From Rhyacichthys aspro (Eukaryota; Chordata; Actinopteri; Gobiiformes; Rhyacichthyidae), in assembly GCA_036850595.1 (NCBI GenBank), contig CM072160.1, positions 5,535,773-5,599,772 on the forward strand: DNA of 64,000 bases, in the 5' to 3' direction. The translations under genes and the position numbers were made by a program. Below the pieces are notes generated by a model. The model ran no database searches. It was not told the origin of the DNA and saw only the letters and a list, made by a program, of their open reading frames with translations. Below are positions 39,274-52,159 of the stretch, in pieces (the first letter of the stretch is position 1; the number at the start of each line of letters is the position of its first letter).

Positions 39274-42200
39274 CACTCCAACATACAGTGAGACCTCAAA
39301 GAAGCACTTTTGTTCCATGATTATATAGGGCAGCGGCTACACTTTGCAGCAGGTGCATTTGTGCTGTGTTTGTAGTTTGTTATTTTGTGCTGGAGTATGG
39401 TCATGACCAATACAGCAAGAAACCTAGAATCCACTTTTATTGTTCACTGTGAATAGCTGATGTGTTAGATTGACAACAGTTTATGTGTACGTGATCTTTT
39501 CCATAACATTTCCCTCTACACACAACCTAATCACACAGCACTGCAGATAATAGCAGCTAATCACTGTCTCTTGATGCATTCACAAAAATCAGAGAACAAA
39601 AGACAGTTGGGAGGGAGTTGTTTTTACCTTTCCCGTTGTGAAGCCCAAACCTCGAACCTGCAACATAATAAAAGAGACATAATTACTGTGATGTTCTGTG
39701 AGCACAATCAAGCATGAAATGTGTCAGGCTAATTCACTGAAGCAGCAACTTGGGCAAAAATCAACAACATGCATTGCCTCTGTAGGTAACAGTGCCACAC
39801 ATGCTCGGTCTCAGACGGCAGCTTTTCTCAATACTCGTCTGTAATTGCCTATTGAGCCGTGTCACTCAACACTCTGTACTTTATGTTCCTGCAAGGACCA
39901 GTAATTGTTAGTACATTCTTGTCTCAGCACCAGTGTTCAAATAGAAAACATATTGACTTTTTCTATATTTGTATAAAAGAGTGGATGTCCGTGTGTTATT
40001 GACAAATTATCTAAGCCGACAGGGGACAGTTAATTAAATGCCTTCACTGGCACCAAGCATGAAGTCATTACTGTGTGCAAGTCAACTTCTCAACCTCATA
40101 GTCTGCAACCTAATTTAATGTAATGCCATCTCATCAGGAGTTTTCTCTCAGCTTTACGTGTTGTTTTACGTATACCTCAACATCATCATGTGTCTGTTTT
40201 CACACCTATCAGCCAATATCTCACTGTCATCACTACAACTGACATAAATGCATGTGACTTTACACAGCAACTGGTTGTAGGCAGTGATTTTGTGTGTTTG
40301 ATGTGATGTAAAATTAAACTATACTGACTAACTAAACTGTATTGTGCCTTTATAAGAGTGTTTACAAATAACCAAAGACCTCAGTATGTTGAGCTTCCAA
40401 GAATCCTCCTTAGTTGATGCACTATTTCTGTGTTAAAAGGGTTGTCTGGTGCTTGAGGATTTGAAAAAAGATTTTCATTTACTAAAAGCTAATCAGCTAA
40501 CCCCTTTTATAGATGGATGCTACAGTCTACACTCTGTTCAAACCTTAAATGGGAGGTTTGAACTGCGTTAAGGTATAAGTTCTTAATACTGTGAGACACA
40601 ATACTTTTTTCTGATAAGAATAATTTGAATTCTTTTTAAATCCCATAATTTCTTCAACATAATGAAGACATCTAATTATAATAAGCTACACAGACTTTAA
40701 GTGTTGTGTGTAATTCTTTTAGCTCTATACTTGGATTCAGTGATATGGCTTTTGAAGATATAGAACCAAATGCTTTGTAGATCGTGCATATTTGCGTCTC
40801 CAATTTGATACATGATTAATAATGTATGCAATGGGAATTCCTATTAAAGTTTAATAGGCCTCCCAGTGCCAAATTATGCCCACCACCACTGCCAGAAGTA
40901 AATTTCCCAAAGCAAATTTTTTTTCCCTAAGTCCCCAAACAGCGTTGCCCACAGTCAGTGGTTTCCAGTCAAGCACAGACACTGGTGAACTATCACATGA
41001 TTGGATCAAAGAGCTATTGACTGGGTACATCTGTCTGATCATGAGGTGGTCAAGACATGGCTCCAGCTCATCCACTCTCAGTCCTCCTGGTCATCATATA
41101 ATAACATGACATATTTTACAAAGACTCAGCTATATAAATATAAACCAGCTTACTTAAGGATTGGCAAAGTTCCTTGGATGACGAATGAAATGTCTTCAAC
41201 CATGAAAACTGTCTAGATGTCTTTTTTCTAAACTATTTTCTTCAGACTCAACCAGTAACATCCTGGTTTTGGTTGAAAGAATGAATAGTATAATTTATAA
41301 CTATCACTTTGTAGCAGGTTGATTTGCTGCTTGTCCATGACTCAGCTTCGAATAGTTCTTTAAAAAGTAATTCTCCAAGACTAGGTTCAGAATGATCTCT
41401 TTCTCACACAGAAACAACTTTATTGACTCCACTTTATTTCCCCGTTTCATGAAAAGAGGGGACAGATACAACGTGTCCTCAGCTTTATTTCTCTCTGAGG
41501 CTAAACACAAACTGACCACCCAGCTTGTAGAACAAGTAGTTCTGCCGTAGCATACAAATCAACTTCACAAGCTACAACTGACACAGGCTCACAATAAAAT
41601 GCAGGTACATTTCCCTGAGTGCCTCATGTGCAAAGTTTATGTCCATTAATCCATGAACAAAATCGATTCTAAATACACTAATGTACTATACTGCATTAAT
41701 CATAAAACTTATCCCATTAAGTTGTCACTTTGTAAGCTTGAGCAACTAATAAAAATAATATTGAAGTGCAATAACACAAGTGAGGCACATTTTCTAGTCA
41801 TTTCTTAATGACTTAATTCCATTGGGAGTCATTGTAACTCTGGTGTCAGACACAAACACCCTCCTCTGATGGCAAAAAGAACTATTTTGGTTGTTTTGTT
41901 GTTTTTTTTCCTCCAATTCACTGCCCAAACCCAAACTTTTAAATTACAAAGTCAGATCAACCAAAACATAACACAAATGTCACACCAGAGATACAATTAG
42001 GCTACATGCGACTGGTTTGTCACACAATCCACATGTTTAATAGCATTTGTTGGGTTTTTATTTCCTCTGATATATAAAGCTATTTTCTTGCTCTAATGAG
42101 AATCCTATTAAATTCCTCCCGTGTACAACAATATCTCGCGCAACAGCAGCACGGCAAAGACTGAAGGAGAGTGTCATGTTCTTGTCAAGATAAACCTACA

Positions 42201-42779
42201 TATACACGTCGACAACACAATCTCGATGATGAGCTGGTGATATAAACAAGCACTCGGTCTATAATCTTTCTTACTTCGTGCATGAGCTGGCAGAGAGTTC
42301 ACAGTCCTATCAACGGCCCTCACTGTACCTGCCACTCACTAAAGCATTTCATCAGTTGTTAAGCAGCGAAGCCTGACCATTCTCACATAGATAGGTCTGC
42401 CAGCTGCTGCAAAGGCTCATGGGAAATCTAGAGTGGGAGAAAATAAGCAGTTAACATAAGTGTTGTTATTTTTCTTTCCAAAATCGTTGCGATGTCCGCA
42501 CCTCTAAGTAGATGCTGTCACAAATAGCATGTAACAGCCTCAATAAAGAAGTAAACAAAGCAATCTCTCAAAATGCCCATACGTTGCCATAAACATGAGA
42601 GACACAATTGATGCAAGTGCTTTTATGCTTTAAGAAAAGGGGTATTTAACTGAGTGGTAGGCAGTCAAAATAAACATTTAATACCCAAGCTGCAGACTAT
42701 ACATTTCTCAGCCTGAATGCCATGATGCCTTTTCTCTCTTGGCTTTCTAAAACGATGTGATTAGTGACTGCGAGCAGGT

Positions 42780-42900
42780 TGAATTTAATCTCAACCTCTG
42801 AGGCACTTTATGGAAAATTTCGAACCATTACCCGAGCTCAACAATCGGCGGCGGCTGCCAAGCACCTTCGCGAGAATGTCAGTTTCCATGGTGACTGTAC
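42780..42900. promoter_or_regulatory. CpG-rich block ending in an X-box-like site
   Basis: CpGs are dense between 42820 and 42872 (TTCGAA, CCCGAG, ATCGGCGGCGGC, TTCGCGAG) within A+T-rich surroundings. The block ends in GTTTCCATGGTGAC at 42882-42895, a near-symmetric RFX X-box with two recognisable half-sites. A CpG-rich core next to an X-box suggests a distal enhancer or a small unannotated promoter; there is no gene model downstream to decide between these. Confidence 0.38.
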
Positions 42901-44566
42901 CAACCCCCAACTGTAGCCCCACTTTCTCACTACATGTAAAGTAAATCTAAAAAGCCATTTGAGGGACACATATCACCGGCTTATTCAGAAATACTGTCAC
43001 AAACTGCTTTGCCCTTTCTCGCTCATTCTGACAGCACCGTTCGTGTTAATTTATGCGCCATTGTTCAGTGTTCAGGCATCTGCGTCTCTGTTTACAAATG
43101 TTACTCACTCGCAGCTCTCTGGCGCTCACCTCGGGCTTTAGACTCATAAAAAGCAAATGGATGTAAAGATGTGGACATTTGGAGAATTAGTAGGAAGCTA
43201 ATGCAGTAAGTCTGGAGCCTAAACCGTCACTAAGCACAGCGTTAAAGTGTCTTCAGCTTTTATTTAGCAATCATTAATAAATGCTTTTGCTACTGCATAT
43301 GGCAGCTGCAATGCGTGCATAGCATACTTTATTAGAGAGGCCCTGGCGTTTATGTGATTTATGTTAGGACTGAGTGTTATTGTAAGTCTGTGGAGCTCAG
43401 TGATTCTTGTTCATAAAACTCAGAGATATAGATTTCTAATTTGACCTAACTTTCTCTCAAATCAAATGTATTTTTAAAAATAAAAAAGCAGTTTGTGGTA
43501 GTCCGTGTGTTTATCTAGTCTGAGATACATTAAGAATATGGACAGGTGGTAAAAATATGCATAACTATAAATGCCACCTTAACTCCGTGGACAGAATATG
43601 TGTAAAAATAGTTCACTGCGAAGTCATTTGACATTTAGTTGGTTCTTTTACATTTCTTAACAAAAGTTTAATCTAAGTATATTTTATTTGGCTCTAGTAT
43701 ATAATTCAGCAGTGAAAGAAATGGTGAGTACATGTCGGGTGAACTTCTATTAACCTAAAGTGTAATGTAATCCAATGATTACATGAACCAATTTGTATAC
43801 ACTTTCAAAATACTTCTCCAAAATGCGTAGTTTGTTTTCCCTTCACCCACAGCCCTCCTGCTGTGCATGTAAAGAGAAAGGATATAACAGAGAGAGCTGC
43901 TCCGTGGACACTGAAGATATGCAGCTTCAAAGAAAACACAAATGTGAGTCCCAGAGGCAAAGCTACAACTTTATTGAGCCAGAAGATGCTCACCAGGTAT
44001 TGTGCCGCTGTGTTGGAGATAACATGCCCAAACACACTCCCCGAGGAGTGAAGTACAGCTTAAAGCCTACAAACTGTGTCTTTAAAAAGATGTTGCTGGC
44101 GTACGTTCACACATGATTTCATGACCTGCAGAGCTCACACCTGATTCTTTCTCCTCCTGAGTCTTAATCAAGTTGTTTGTTTAAGAAAGGCTTCATTAGT
44201 ACTTCTTCTGATTGGGTAAGTGTGAATGCCTTCGAGTACACAACTAAACACAGTGTCCTTGAAAACACAATAAACAAAATTCAACACCGTAACAAAACCC
44301 CACATGACTCTGGGAGCTGATCATTTTTCATCGTCAGCTCTCTCTTATTGGGAATACAGGTCATTATGATGCAGGCTGCAGCTGAGAAGGTGTTAAGAGA
44401 TGTTTTCCTTTATGGAAAATGATTTGTTTGTTTTACGTTCTGCTCGCTGGCCTCCTGGGCCCTAACCTACATTACAGCACAAAGACAATTAATCATTGAT
44501 GAACAGACCTTTGTAATTTTGTTCATATAATATTTAGGAGTGTGTGAATTAAACAAATTAAGAATC

Positions 44567-44607
44567 GCTTTTCTTGTTTCTTTTTGTTTCTTTCTTCTTT
44601 TTCTTGT
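44567..44607. repeat. Polypyrimidine tract
   Basis: Forty-one nucleotides made up almost wholly of T and C with a few G. On its own it is not a splice acceptor, because no AG with an open frame follows. Confidence 0.7.
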
Positions 44608-46287
44608 TAAATTAGGATTATTGTGTAAATGAACTGTCAAAGTGAATCTTTGTCAAGAAAACATATGTCACTAAAATCTGAGAGATAAGCTCTAATGTGG
44701 CCACTCTTTATACAAATGCAAATATGTATTTTTAATGTCTAACAGTAAATCTCACACAACAGGTAGTAAAGCTCTTGAGGCACATATTAATTGTGCAGGA
44801 GAGTATATAACTCTCTGTATGATAAAGGTCATAGAAGCACAAGTCACAAAAGCTGTTTTAACCAATCAGCAGCCAGTGTAGTTTTGCATATGAAATTGGA
44901 AAAGTGAAAAACTAATCTAATGCTGAGACAGAAGGATGTTAACACCAGGGCTGCATACAGCAGATTAAAATACAGATTAAAAATAAGTGGGTGTGAAGCT
45001 TTAAACATAAAGTAGTTATGTGTCACAAGTGATAAGAAACAGGTGATTTATAAATAATACCACCTTATGCTTTAAAAACACTAAATGATATCCTAAATAA
45101 ATGTGTGCTCTCCCAAAGCCCTTTAATCTAAATGCTAAACCATATACCACACAGGTCATATTTGCAAAGCACTCATCAAAGAACCATTTACTACATATGA
45201 GAATCTACGCTACAGTAACTCCTTTAGGGAATAATGAGCCACCAATCAGGACTCAAAGACCGGACAAATCCCACATCTGAGGGATATGCGGAATAATCAT
45301 ATAATCCAGACGTTCATTATCACCGAGGAGAGAGACGTCTCCTGAGGTCAATTAACCCAGAGTGTGAACTGCAAACACTCGGTGCAACAGATCCAATGAT
45401 CCGGCCTAATAAAGACACATGCACAAATTACACCTAAAGGAAGTGAAAGCACACAATAAAGAAAATAAAAATGGCACAATGAAACAGTCTGTATAAGGTT
45501 GGCCTCATACATAGAGCAGATATCACGAGGCAGACTGCTGTCCTTTAATCACGAGTCTTGTTTTAATTGGAACAAGTGTGAAAGAAATAGAGTCTGGCAC
45601 TTCAGAGTGTTGGAGCCAACTTAGCAGATCACATATGCTTTTAATATGAGGTCATTTTACAGTCAATCTGGAAGAGTAGATTATTTTTATACTGACTCTT
45701 CATCACATGTTGATAGATAAAAATTCTGTGCCGGGAACATCCCACACAACCGCTGTGCATGGAGCAGTAAACCCATTCACACCCATTGAAATGTCGCTCA
45801 TTTAATTTGGGAACAGAAATGAATAAATGAACATCGACATGAGAAAAAGCACTTCTTCCCTTTGCTTCTGTAAGACAGTGTTTCTAGGAGCTTAATTTTG
45901 AATGGACTCAATTCATTTTGGCCTGACTTCACCCGAGGACAGTTTTTTGCTCATGCACATACTTTTCTTTATAATTTCTTCCTCATCTTTAACTAAAAAA
46001 ACATTTTGAAAAGATAACTTTATTCATGTCTTCAATTTGCCTGGATGACTATTACCATGCATCTTGTGCAAAATTCACATTATCCAACTTTAAATCAATT
46101 TAAGATGAATTTTCTCATTTTTTTAGAAGAAGTAATTGTAATCCAAATGTAAGCCTCCTACCCAGTAACTACAAAACTGGCACAATAGCAGTAACATGAC
46201 ATTAGGTGGGGCTAATGCCTGTCATTCAAAGTTTTCACAGTTCAGGAAAATGTAGTAGCATTTCAAGGAAGGAATAAAAATAAACAG

Positions 46288-46434
46288 AGAGTTCACCTGG
46301 TAGAGGTTGTACCAATGAGGCAAGGACCTTGGTTAGAATCCAGCTCAGGTCTATTTGCTTCATTTCATTCCCACCTATTCCTCTGACTGTTTATGTGATT
46401 TGTTTAATATCCAGACTTCTACAGCCAAAAAGCA
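46288..46434 (+). mobile_element. Degenerate tRNA-derived SINE
   Basis: The 5' part has an A-box-like segment (TTCACCTGGTAGAGG, 46292-46306) and a B-box GGTTAGAATCC (46331-46341), one base from the RNA polymerase III consensus GGTTCGAATCC, at the correct distance. The body then follows the order of a common percomorph SINE: CCAGCTC...TTTGCTTCATTTCATTCCCA...CTGACTGTTTATG and a 3' end ACAGCCAAAAAGC resembling that family's 'aaaggcnaaaagcccaaaa' tail. It is mutated throughout and surely inactive. Family recognition is from memory; the tRNA promoter layout is seen. Confidence 0.62.
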
Positions 46435-48272
46435 CAGTGAGATGGCCACATGATCAATATCAACAATGTATTCTGAGATATGTTTGTTGCCATCCTTTTG
46501 CTTTTCCAAACATGTGACTGTGAGCTAAATCAGGGCTTCATAATTGATTTTTCAACTTGCCACTTCTACAGGGTTAAAGCCTACCTTGATTCACCTTCGT
46601 GTGCATGTGCTTTCACCCCATCAATATGGAGCATATTCCTTCTCACAGGCATCGGGAGTGTTATCCAGCCCATTTATACATAATAAGTACGAGTGAGGTG
46701 CATGTGATGGCTCTCACATGCAAGTCAAAGTACCTCGGTGTTGCTTGCACAAGCATTTTAGAGCACACCCTGCTCATACATGAACACTTGTGCATAAAAC
46801 ACAGTCATTTTGAAACATATGCAGTTTGCCTTCCCCTTCAGGTTTGCATGCACACCGGGAGTCGTTCTGATAGGACCCAGGGCTATTTGGGCCTATAAAT
46901 TGGTCCCAGTGCGATGTGAGAGCTCGGACCACAGGCCTGACCTCTAACTCCAGGGCTCTGAATCACAGAATTAGTCTCTGTCAGCCCAATCAATATCCAG
47001 CAGCAGCTAGAGACACGTAAGGAGACGCTGTCATGAATTAGTGAACTGATAATGGTACAGGCAAAGGCCATCTACACTCTGGGATATCTCAGGTTCAAAC
47101 ATAGACTATAATGCTATGTACAAAAATACCAAACACTGACTCGGACTGACTTGAGAAAAACCTGCAATACTTACACATCTTTGTAAATGTAAATTTAAAG
47201 AGTATGAATAGCACTGCTTCCTTTTGGAATTGGTCACTTCTATTTTTCAGTTGCATAGCAGAAAATAATCGCCATTTGTTATCAATATAAACACACAACA
47301 AAGATAAACCCCACTATAAAGTTACTCACATACATCAGCAGCGATATGTTCATGAAGTCTATGTGCTAATAAATAATACATATTGCCTTGCTTTCTAAAA
47401 AGAGAATGACTTTATTACTAATTCTTCCCCTAAAAAATGTATCTCGGCATGATTTTGTTAATGAAAAGTGAATTTAACAAAAGAAATGGATCGAAGGGGC
47501 TGAATAGTGTTATTGCCACTGCATAAAACTGCATTGTTAAAACCTTCATGTGAAAATAATTAAGCATCGTGACACATACAAAAGATAATTATACTGTCTA
47601 AATCCAAACAGCTCCAATTGGTCCATCTTTCTGAATGGAGTCTTCCAGATCCATCCCAAAGTGCGTTTCATCGCCGGCTGTGAAGATGTCAGTGCAGATG
47701 GACTGAATGAGGAAGAGGCCAGCAGCAGTGTCTGTGGAGCTAAACTCCTGGTGAATTGTGCCAGCGCAGAACTGCACCACGTTGGGGCCTGGCTGCTGTG
47801 GCGCTCCAAGTCTGGCAGCGAGAACAAGGGCCCACTTGTTTGGCACAAGCAGGAAATGTGATGCATTCACATGATAATGAGACTGTGAATGTGTGGCCGA
47901 CGTGTTGCCCTGCTTTCTGTTGCTTACAGACAGTACACATCTTTACACTCACTGGCCCACAGCTCAGTGATGACGTATTAATCCGGTTTAGTTTAGTTTG
48001 GTAAGTGATTTATCGTTTTTATATTCAAATCTGGTAAGGAGAATCAAAATAAGTTTATCACTTTTGGTCCTCCTTTGTTAGGGAACCGTAAAAGTGCACA
48101 GTAACTTCAGGAAGGAGCCAAACACATTCATGAAAAAATGATAAAACAGAAACATATTATGTCTTGCTCCTAAGACAAGTAAGTACTAAGAAGAAAGGCT
48201 GCAAAATGCTTCACAACTCCAAAGGTAGTTACTTAGTTACAGTCCTTTGGCCTTTGCTCCATGAATTAAATC
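46435..48272. other. Non-coding stretch with one unusual GC-raised interval
   Basis: A CpG-poor, moderately GC-raised patch at 46870-47080 holds AGAATTAG and CAATCAATA cores but no exon. The interval 47586-47870 is described on its own. The rest is A+T-rich with no recognised repeat. Confidence 0.6.
47586..47870 (-). other. GC-raised interval open in several frames; exon or pseudoexon possible
   Basis: GC rises to about 50% and frames stay open on both strands for 66 to 106 codons. The most protein-like reading is on the minus strand (47598-47870), with a segment containing PNKWALVLAARLGAPQQPG and later DETHFGMDLEDSIQKDGPIG. I do not recognise it. The frame opens at GTG, not ATG, so if coding it would be an internal exon; on the minus strand AAACAAG and upstream pyrimidines could serve as a weak acceptor, but a clear donor is missing. 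A conserved non-coding element or chance is at least as likely. Confidence 0.2.
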
Positions 48273-48722
48273 CTCTATATCAGGGGTCATCAACTAAATT
48301 TGCTCAAGGGCCAGCTTGTTTCTTCACAGTTGCTGCTGGGGGCCAGACTTTCAAACTAAATATTTAAATAAATAAATACATAACATTGCTTTTTCTTACT
48401 ATTTTATTAGATTTGTTCACAGATATATCTCTTGTTTTTCTTTCTTGACTAAAAACAAAAAAAAAACACACACATAAAACAACAGCTTGTGAAAAAAAAG
48501 TGTTTGATGTTTGCTGATTTGTTGTGAAAAAATAAAACAAATTAATTTGGGCTAAATCAGCTCAGTTTCAGTAGTTTTTGAGTCAGCTATATTTATGTTT
48601 CAACTCTAGCTTTTTTCCTCTCATTTTGTTTTATTTTGGTAATGTGCTGGGGGGCCGGATGGAAAGCTGTGGGGCGCCTGATGTGGCTCCCGGACCGCCA
48701 GTTGATAATCAATGCTCTATAT
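48273..48722. mobile_element. hAT MITE with perfect 8-bp target duplication
   Basis: The element spans 48281-48714 (434 bp). It is flanked by identical 8-bp direct repeats CTCTATAT (48273-48280 and 48715-48722), the duplication length of hAT transposases. The left end reads CAGGGGTCATCAAC and the right end, reverse-complemented, CATTGATTATCAAC; 10 of 14 positions agree. Subterminal 'GGGCCAG...GGGGGCCAG' on the left and 'GGGGGGCCGG...GGACCGCCAG' on the right are characteristic of Charlie-like hAT derivatives. The interior is A+T-rich, carries an A-rich/CA tract near 48458-48474 and has no transposase. Short open frames within are incidental. Confidence 0.88.
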
Positions 48723-51700
48723 TGTTATCTATGTTGCATCTGATATGTGCTATAGTATATTAATAGTTGTCTAAACCATATGTCCATTTTTTTTACTTTT
48801 TTGATTTGAGTTGAGCTGAAAATCAAACCGAAACAACAACCATTTCTTCCACTTCTAGCTGTTGACCTCACTCTAAACGAGAGTCATTCCTTAAATATCA
48901 TGTACAGACATCTTGTGCGCTGCTGGTGTGACGTCACTGCTTATGTAGCTCACACTTACATACTCACAGCGGAAACACAAAACCCAGGGCTGCCGTTCCA
49001 AACTCTGCCATATCCAACTGAATCCTACTGTATCATCTGGTGGAAACAAGCCTTATGCTGAGTCATAAACACGCACAATCACAAAACCCCTCAGTGTACG
49101 GCCCGACTTCTGGTCTCATCACCAAGGAGACCAGCGCGAAGCAAGGGCCTGGCAGAAACAGACTGGCATTTAGTGCTGAAGACAGACCCAGCATAGCTCT
49201 CAGGGAGAATACAGGCCTTTTTCAATGAAGGCAGAGAGGCTCAGAGCGATTAGTACCATGACACAAGCAGGGAACAGCAAAACAAAGAATTACTGTTTAA
49301 AGAAGGTTTCACTCACAATTTTATGTTTCCAGTTTTCCCCAGAACACACATAATTCATAAGTCCAGCTGAAACTTATCCACTTTTCTAAATCCATTATGC
49401 TAATTACACTTGGGAGTTGTTAAAAACTTCATTCAAAAAGGTTTCAAAAGCCAAGAGAGTATAATCAGTATCAGGTTATCAACAGGTACAAGAGCCACAT
49501 TAAAGGTAAAACACAACTAAAAGCCTGGTTTTATGGCGTGAATAGAAGTCAGGAAGGCAGTTTTTCTCCTGACAAGTGCTAAAGAGCGCTGCTTTGAGTA
49601 ATGTGTGTCTAACTAACACAAAACACCATTTACACATTAAGAGGCACATGTGTGATTTCAACTGACGTCATGAACGAGGAAAGCTATTAATACACAAGCC
49701 CACCTGAGTCTCCACCAGACTGAGCCGAGAAATATGCAGTGCAAATGAAGTGTAAGACAAAGATGTTTTCTTATTTATATATTTCTATTCAGCAGCTCCC
49801 TATGAGAGGCAAAGAAAAGGAAGGGGCTGAAAGGAGGGGAAATCAAGCTTTTGGGCTATTGAGAAAAGTCTGCCATGTGAACAGCGGAAAGAACTGAATG
49901 GCATCAAGCAAACAAATGTTGGAGAGGAAGGGAGAGAGTTAGTAAAAAGTCCTGTGGTCATTGGACAATATGAGAGTGGACTGAAAACATGAGATATAAG
50001 GAACCGAAGGATGTCTTATTTAATTGTAAAACTTAGTTATCCAGAAGGGCACAATATAGAAACCCTTTTGACCTCCTCTGACACTGCTTTCTCTACTCTC
50101 TTCAGTGTGAGTTTCTGTTCACCCTTTTCTCTGCTTAGCGCTGTTTAGACTTCATTTACTGTAAATGGGGATCATAAAAGTAAAGTAAACTCTACATACT
50201 GTTTTGCTGAAGTGTTCACAGGAACAGAAACTGCCTCATTCAAAATAAGTCACTGATAAAACATCTGAAAAATGTAATCACGGCACTGGGTTCTGTGTAT
50301 GATTCATCTACTTGTCTCTGTTATCTATGTTACATGGTTATAACAAGCTATAATTATTGGAAATTATATAAAAGTTAACCATAATTACTATAGCATTGCC
50401 TATTTATCCATATATAAAAAGCAACTGTGTTTGTAATATTGTGCAGGTCAAAATGGTTGTAAACAAAGAAAAGGTTGTTTTATTAGACGGCTTGTGCTCT
50501 ATTTGTGGTTATGTTCATAAATAAATGAACTATTAAAGTTGGAAAAGAAAACTTAAAGAAGGTAATTAAGACAGTCATTAGAAAGTTGACTAAGGTGAGC
50601 CTCTATCAGTTGTTTCTTCCCCAAATTAAACTTTTAGTCCTTGGTATTATCTTTAACACTGCACGCTGCCTTCAATCTCTTTCAGCTTGACTTTCTTTCT
50701 TGACCGTCCTAATCATAAAATGCGGTTTGGTCCCACATGACTCCTTCATGTCTTGGCCGAGAGCCAGGCCTCATACTGTGCTCTTCTTTGAATCCCTACC
50801 TCACTTTGACATTAGTGCTGGGTGGTATGGCTTCAAATTCACATCACAGCACCGTTTTAAGCACAGACTGTGAGAGCATTCATTACAGTTTTATTCAAAA
50901 TGACTAAATAAAAAGCAGTAGCATGGCACTGGTATCACAGTAGCGCAGCCTTGACTCGGAGGGGACTAAAAGGGCTTTTTGGTTAAGTAAAAGCTTTACT
51001 GAAAATGAAGCAGAAACACATTTTGTGAAAATAGCCTTCCTTTTCAACATCAAACCTGTGCTGCAGCTTATATTTTAGTTAGGGAAACTGTGGGTGTAAA
51101 TGAAGACCTTTAAAATCTTTTATCAGGTGAAAGAAACCAAACAGCAACCCAATCCAGTGTGTAGTACTATATTAATTATTCACAAGGACATCAAATCTGT
51201 TTTTATAATTTCTATTTTAGATTTATGCAGAACAACACATAGTTAAAAAAATAACAGGTCTTTGTGTGATATAAACGCCTGCAAAAAATATTAGAGCACA
51301 ACCTTTAATTAAACTAAGCTTCCCAAAACATATCCATGTCCAAACCAGCGTAAACATAACCACGATGTTTAAGTCCTGAGATGATTTAACCCCTGGCCAG
51401 CCATCCCAATTCTTTCTCTATTTCATACTAAGACTCTCTGTGGATCTGAGTTAACTTGAGTTAGATTTCCAGTGGGCAGGCAAAGAATAAACTGCCTCTG
51501 GTAACATAAGTATATAAAATTATCAGAGAAACAAAACGTCTCATAAAGCCCGCCTACTTTAGAACTAAACAAAAGTTGGATCATCTCTCATCTATATAGT
51601 CTTTTAGTTTAGTTCTCGTTTTCACAAAGTGTTACTAATAGTGAAGATATATAGCCTTATTTCAGAATAAAAGTAAACTGCTGAAACTGCAGCGATGCCA

Positions 51701-51765
51701 AACTAGGTCTTATATGTTATAACGTAAAGAGTAAAATATTGATTTTCACTGTCACATGGTAAATT
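48723..51765. other. Non-coding stretch, no gene seen
   Basis: Slightly GC-raised sequence at 49000-49250 has no exon signature. Purine-rich sequence occurs at 49800-49945. A hAT-like end is noted at 50814. The rest is A+T-rich without recognisable features. Confidence 0.65.
50814..50950. mobile_element. Possible hAT-like MITE relic
   Basis: The left end AGTGCTGGGTGGTATGGC followed by CAAATTC and CACAGCACCG resembles the fish repeat class beginning 'agtgctgggcggtatgacc'. The right boundary is uncertain: TTGACATT precedes the left end and TTGACTCG follows 50950, sharing 5 of 8 bases, but the terminal inverted match is poor. I am fairly sure of the left end only. Confidence 0.38.
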
Positions 51766-51769
51766 TAAA

Positions 51770-52090
51770 CTTGTGTGTGCCTCCTTTCTCTATCATTTTC
51801 ACTGGCCGGTCCATTTAGCCTCATTCTGGGCTGTTCGTCCAGGTGTGAAATCCCCCTGTGCACGTTTACCTCTTCATTTACAGTCGACCAGTGTCCACTT
51901 AGACGACCACTTATGTTCTTTAAGAGTTCAGCTAATATCCCATCATCCCAATCACTTTCACGCTTTGATAACCAACCCTACTGTATCACACGCGCCTCAT
52001 CACAGCTGCACAGCCAATTTACAGTATTCATTTTTCAGCTTAATTCAAACAAGGATTAATTAAAACTAGAGCCATTTTCTCCCCCGCTGT
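51770..52090. other. Candidate conserved non-coding block
   Basis: A GC-raised stretch with retained CpGs (51804, 51837, 51862, 51883, 51904, 51961, 51990, 51992) that ends in GGATTAATTAAAA at 52053-52065. That string fuses an OTX/PITX-type GGATTA with a palindromic TTAATTAA homeodomain core. Two plus-strand frames of about 95 codons run in parallel here, which argues that both are chance. Regulatory role inferred. Confidence 0.35.
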
Positions 52091-52159
52091 GAGCAGTGCT
52101 GGTGTAATCCTTTATCGAGTGACTGCACTGACTGTGGAACCTGTATTCATGGGCTTTTA

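Larger units (their letters stand above)
38010..46287. other. Non-coding stretch with several candidate blocks
   Basis: No gene is supported. GC-raised, CpG-retaining or TAAT-bearing patches occur at about 38600-38710, 40015-40140, 42115-42430, 44300-44520 and 45235-45420; the last includes the palindrome GAGACGTCTC (45332-45341). A polypyrimidine tract lies at 44567-44607. The frame at 43793-44116 opens at TTG and matches nothing known. Confidence 0.6.

Noticed and set aside
43793..44116. 107-codon cysteine-containing plus-strand frame
   Set aside because: Opens at TTG, two alternative frames overlap it, and its cysteine spacing fits no known fold.
51773..52063. Two parallel plus-strand frames of about 95 codons
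   Set aside because: Two frames open side by side over the same DNA points to lack of stops and not coding; neither is recognisable.
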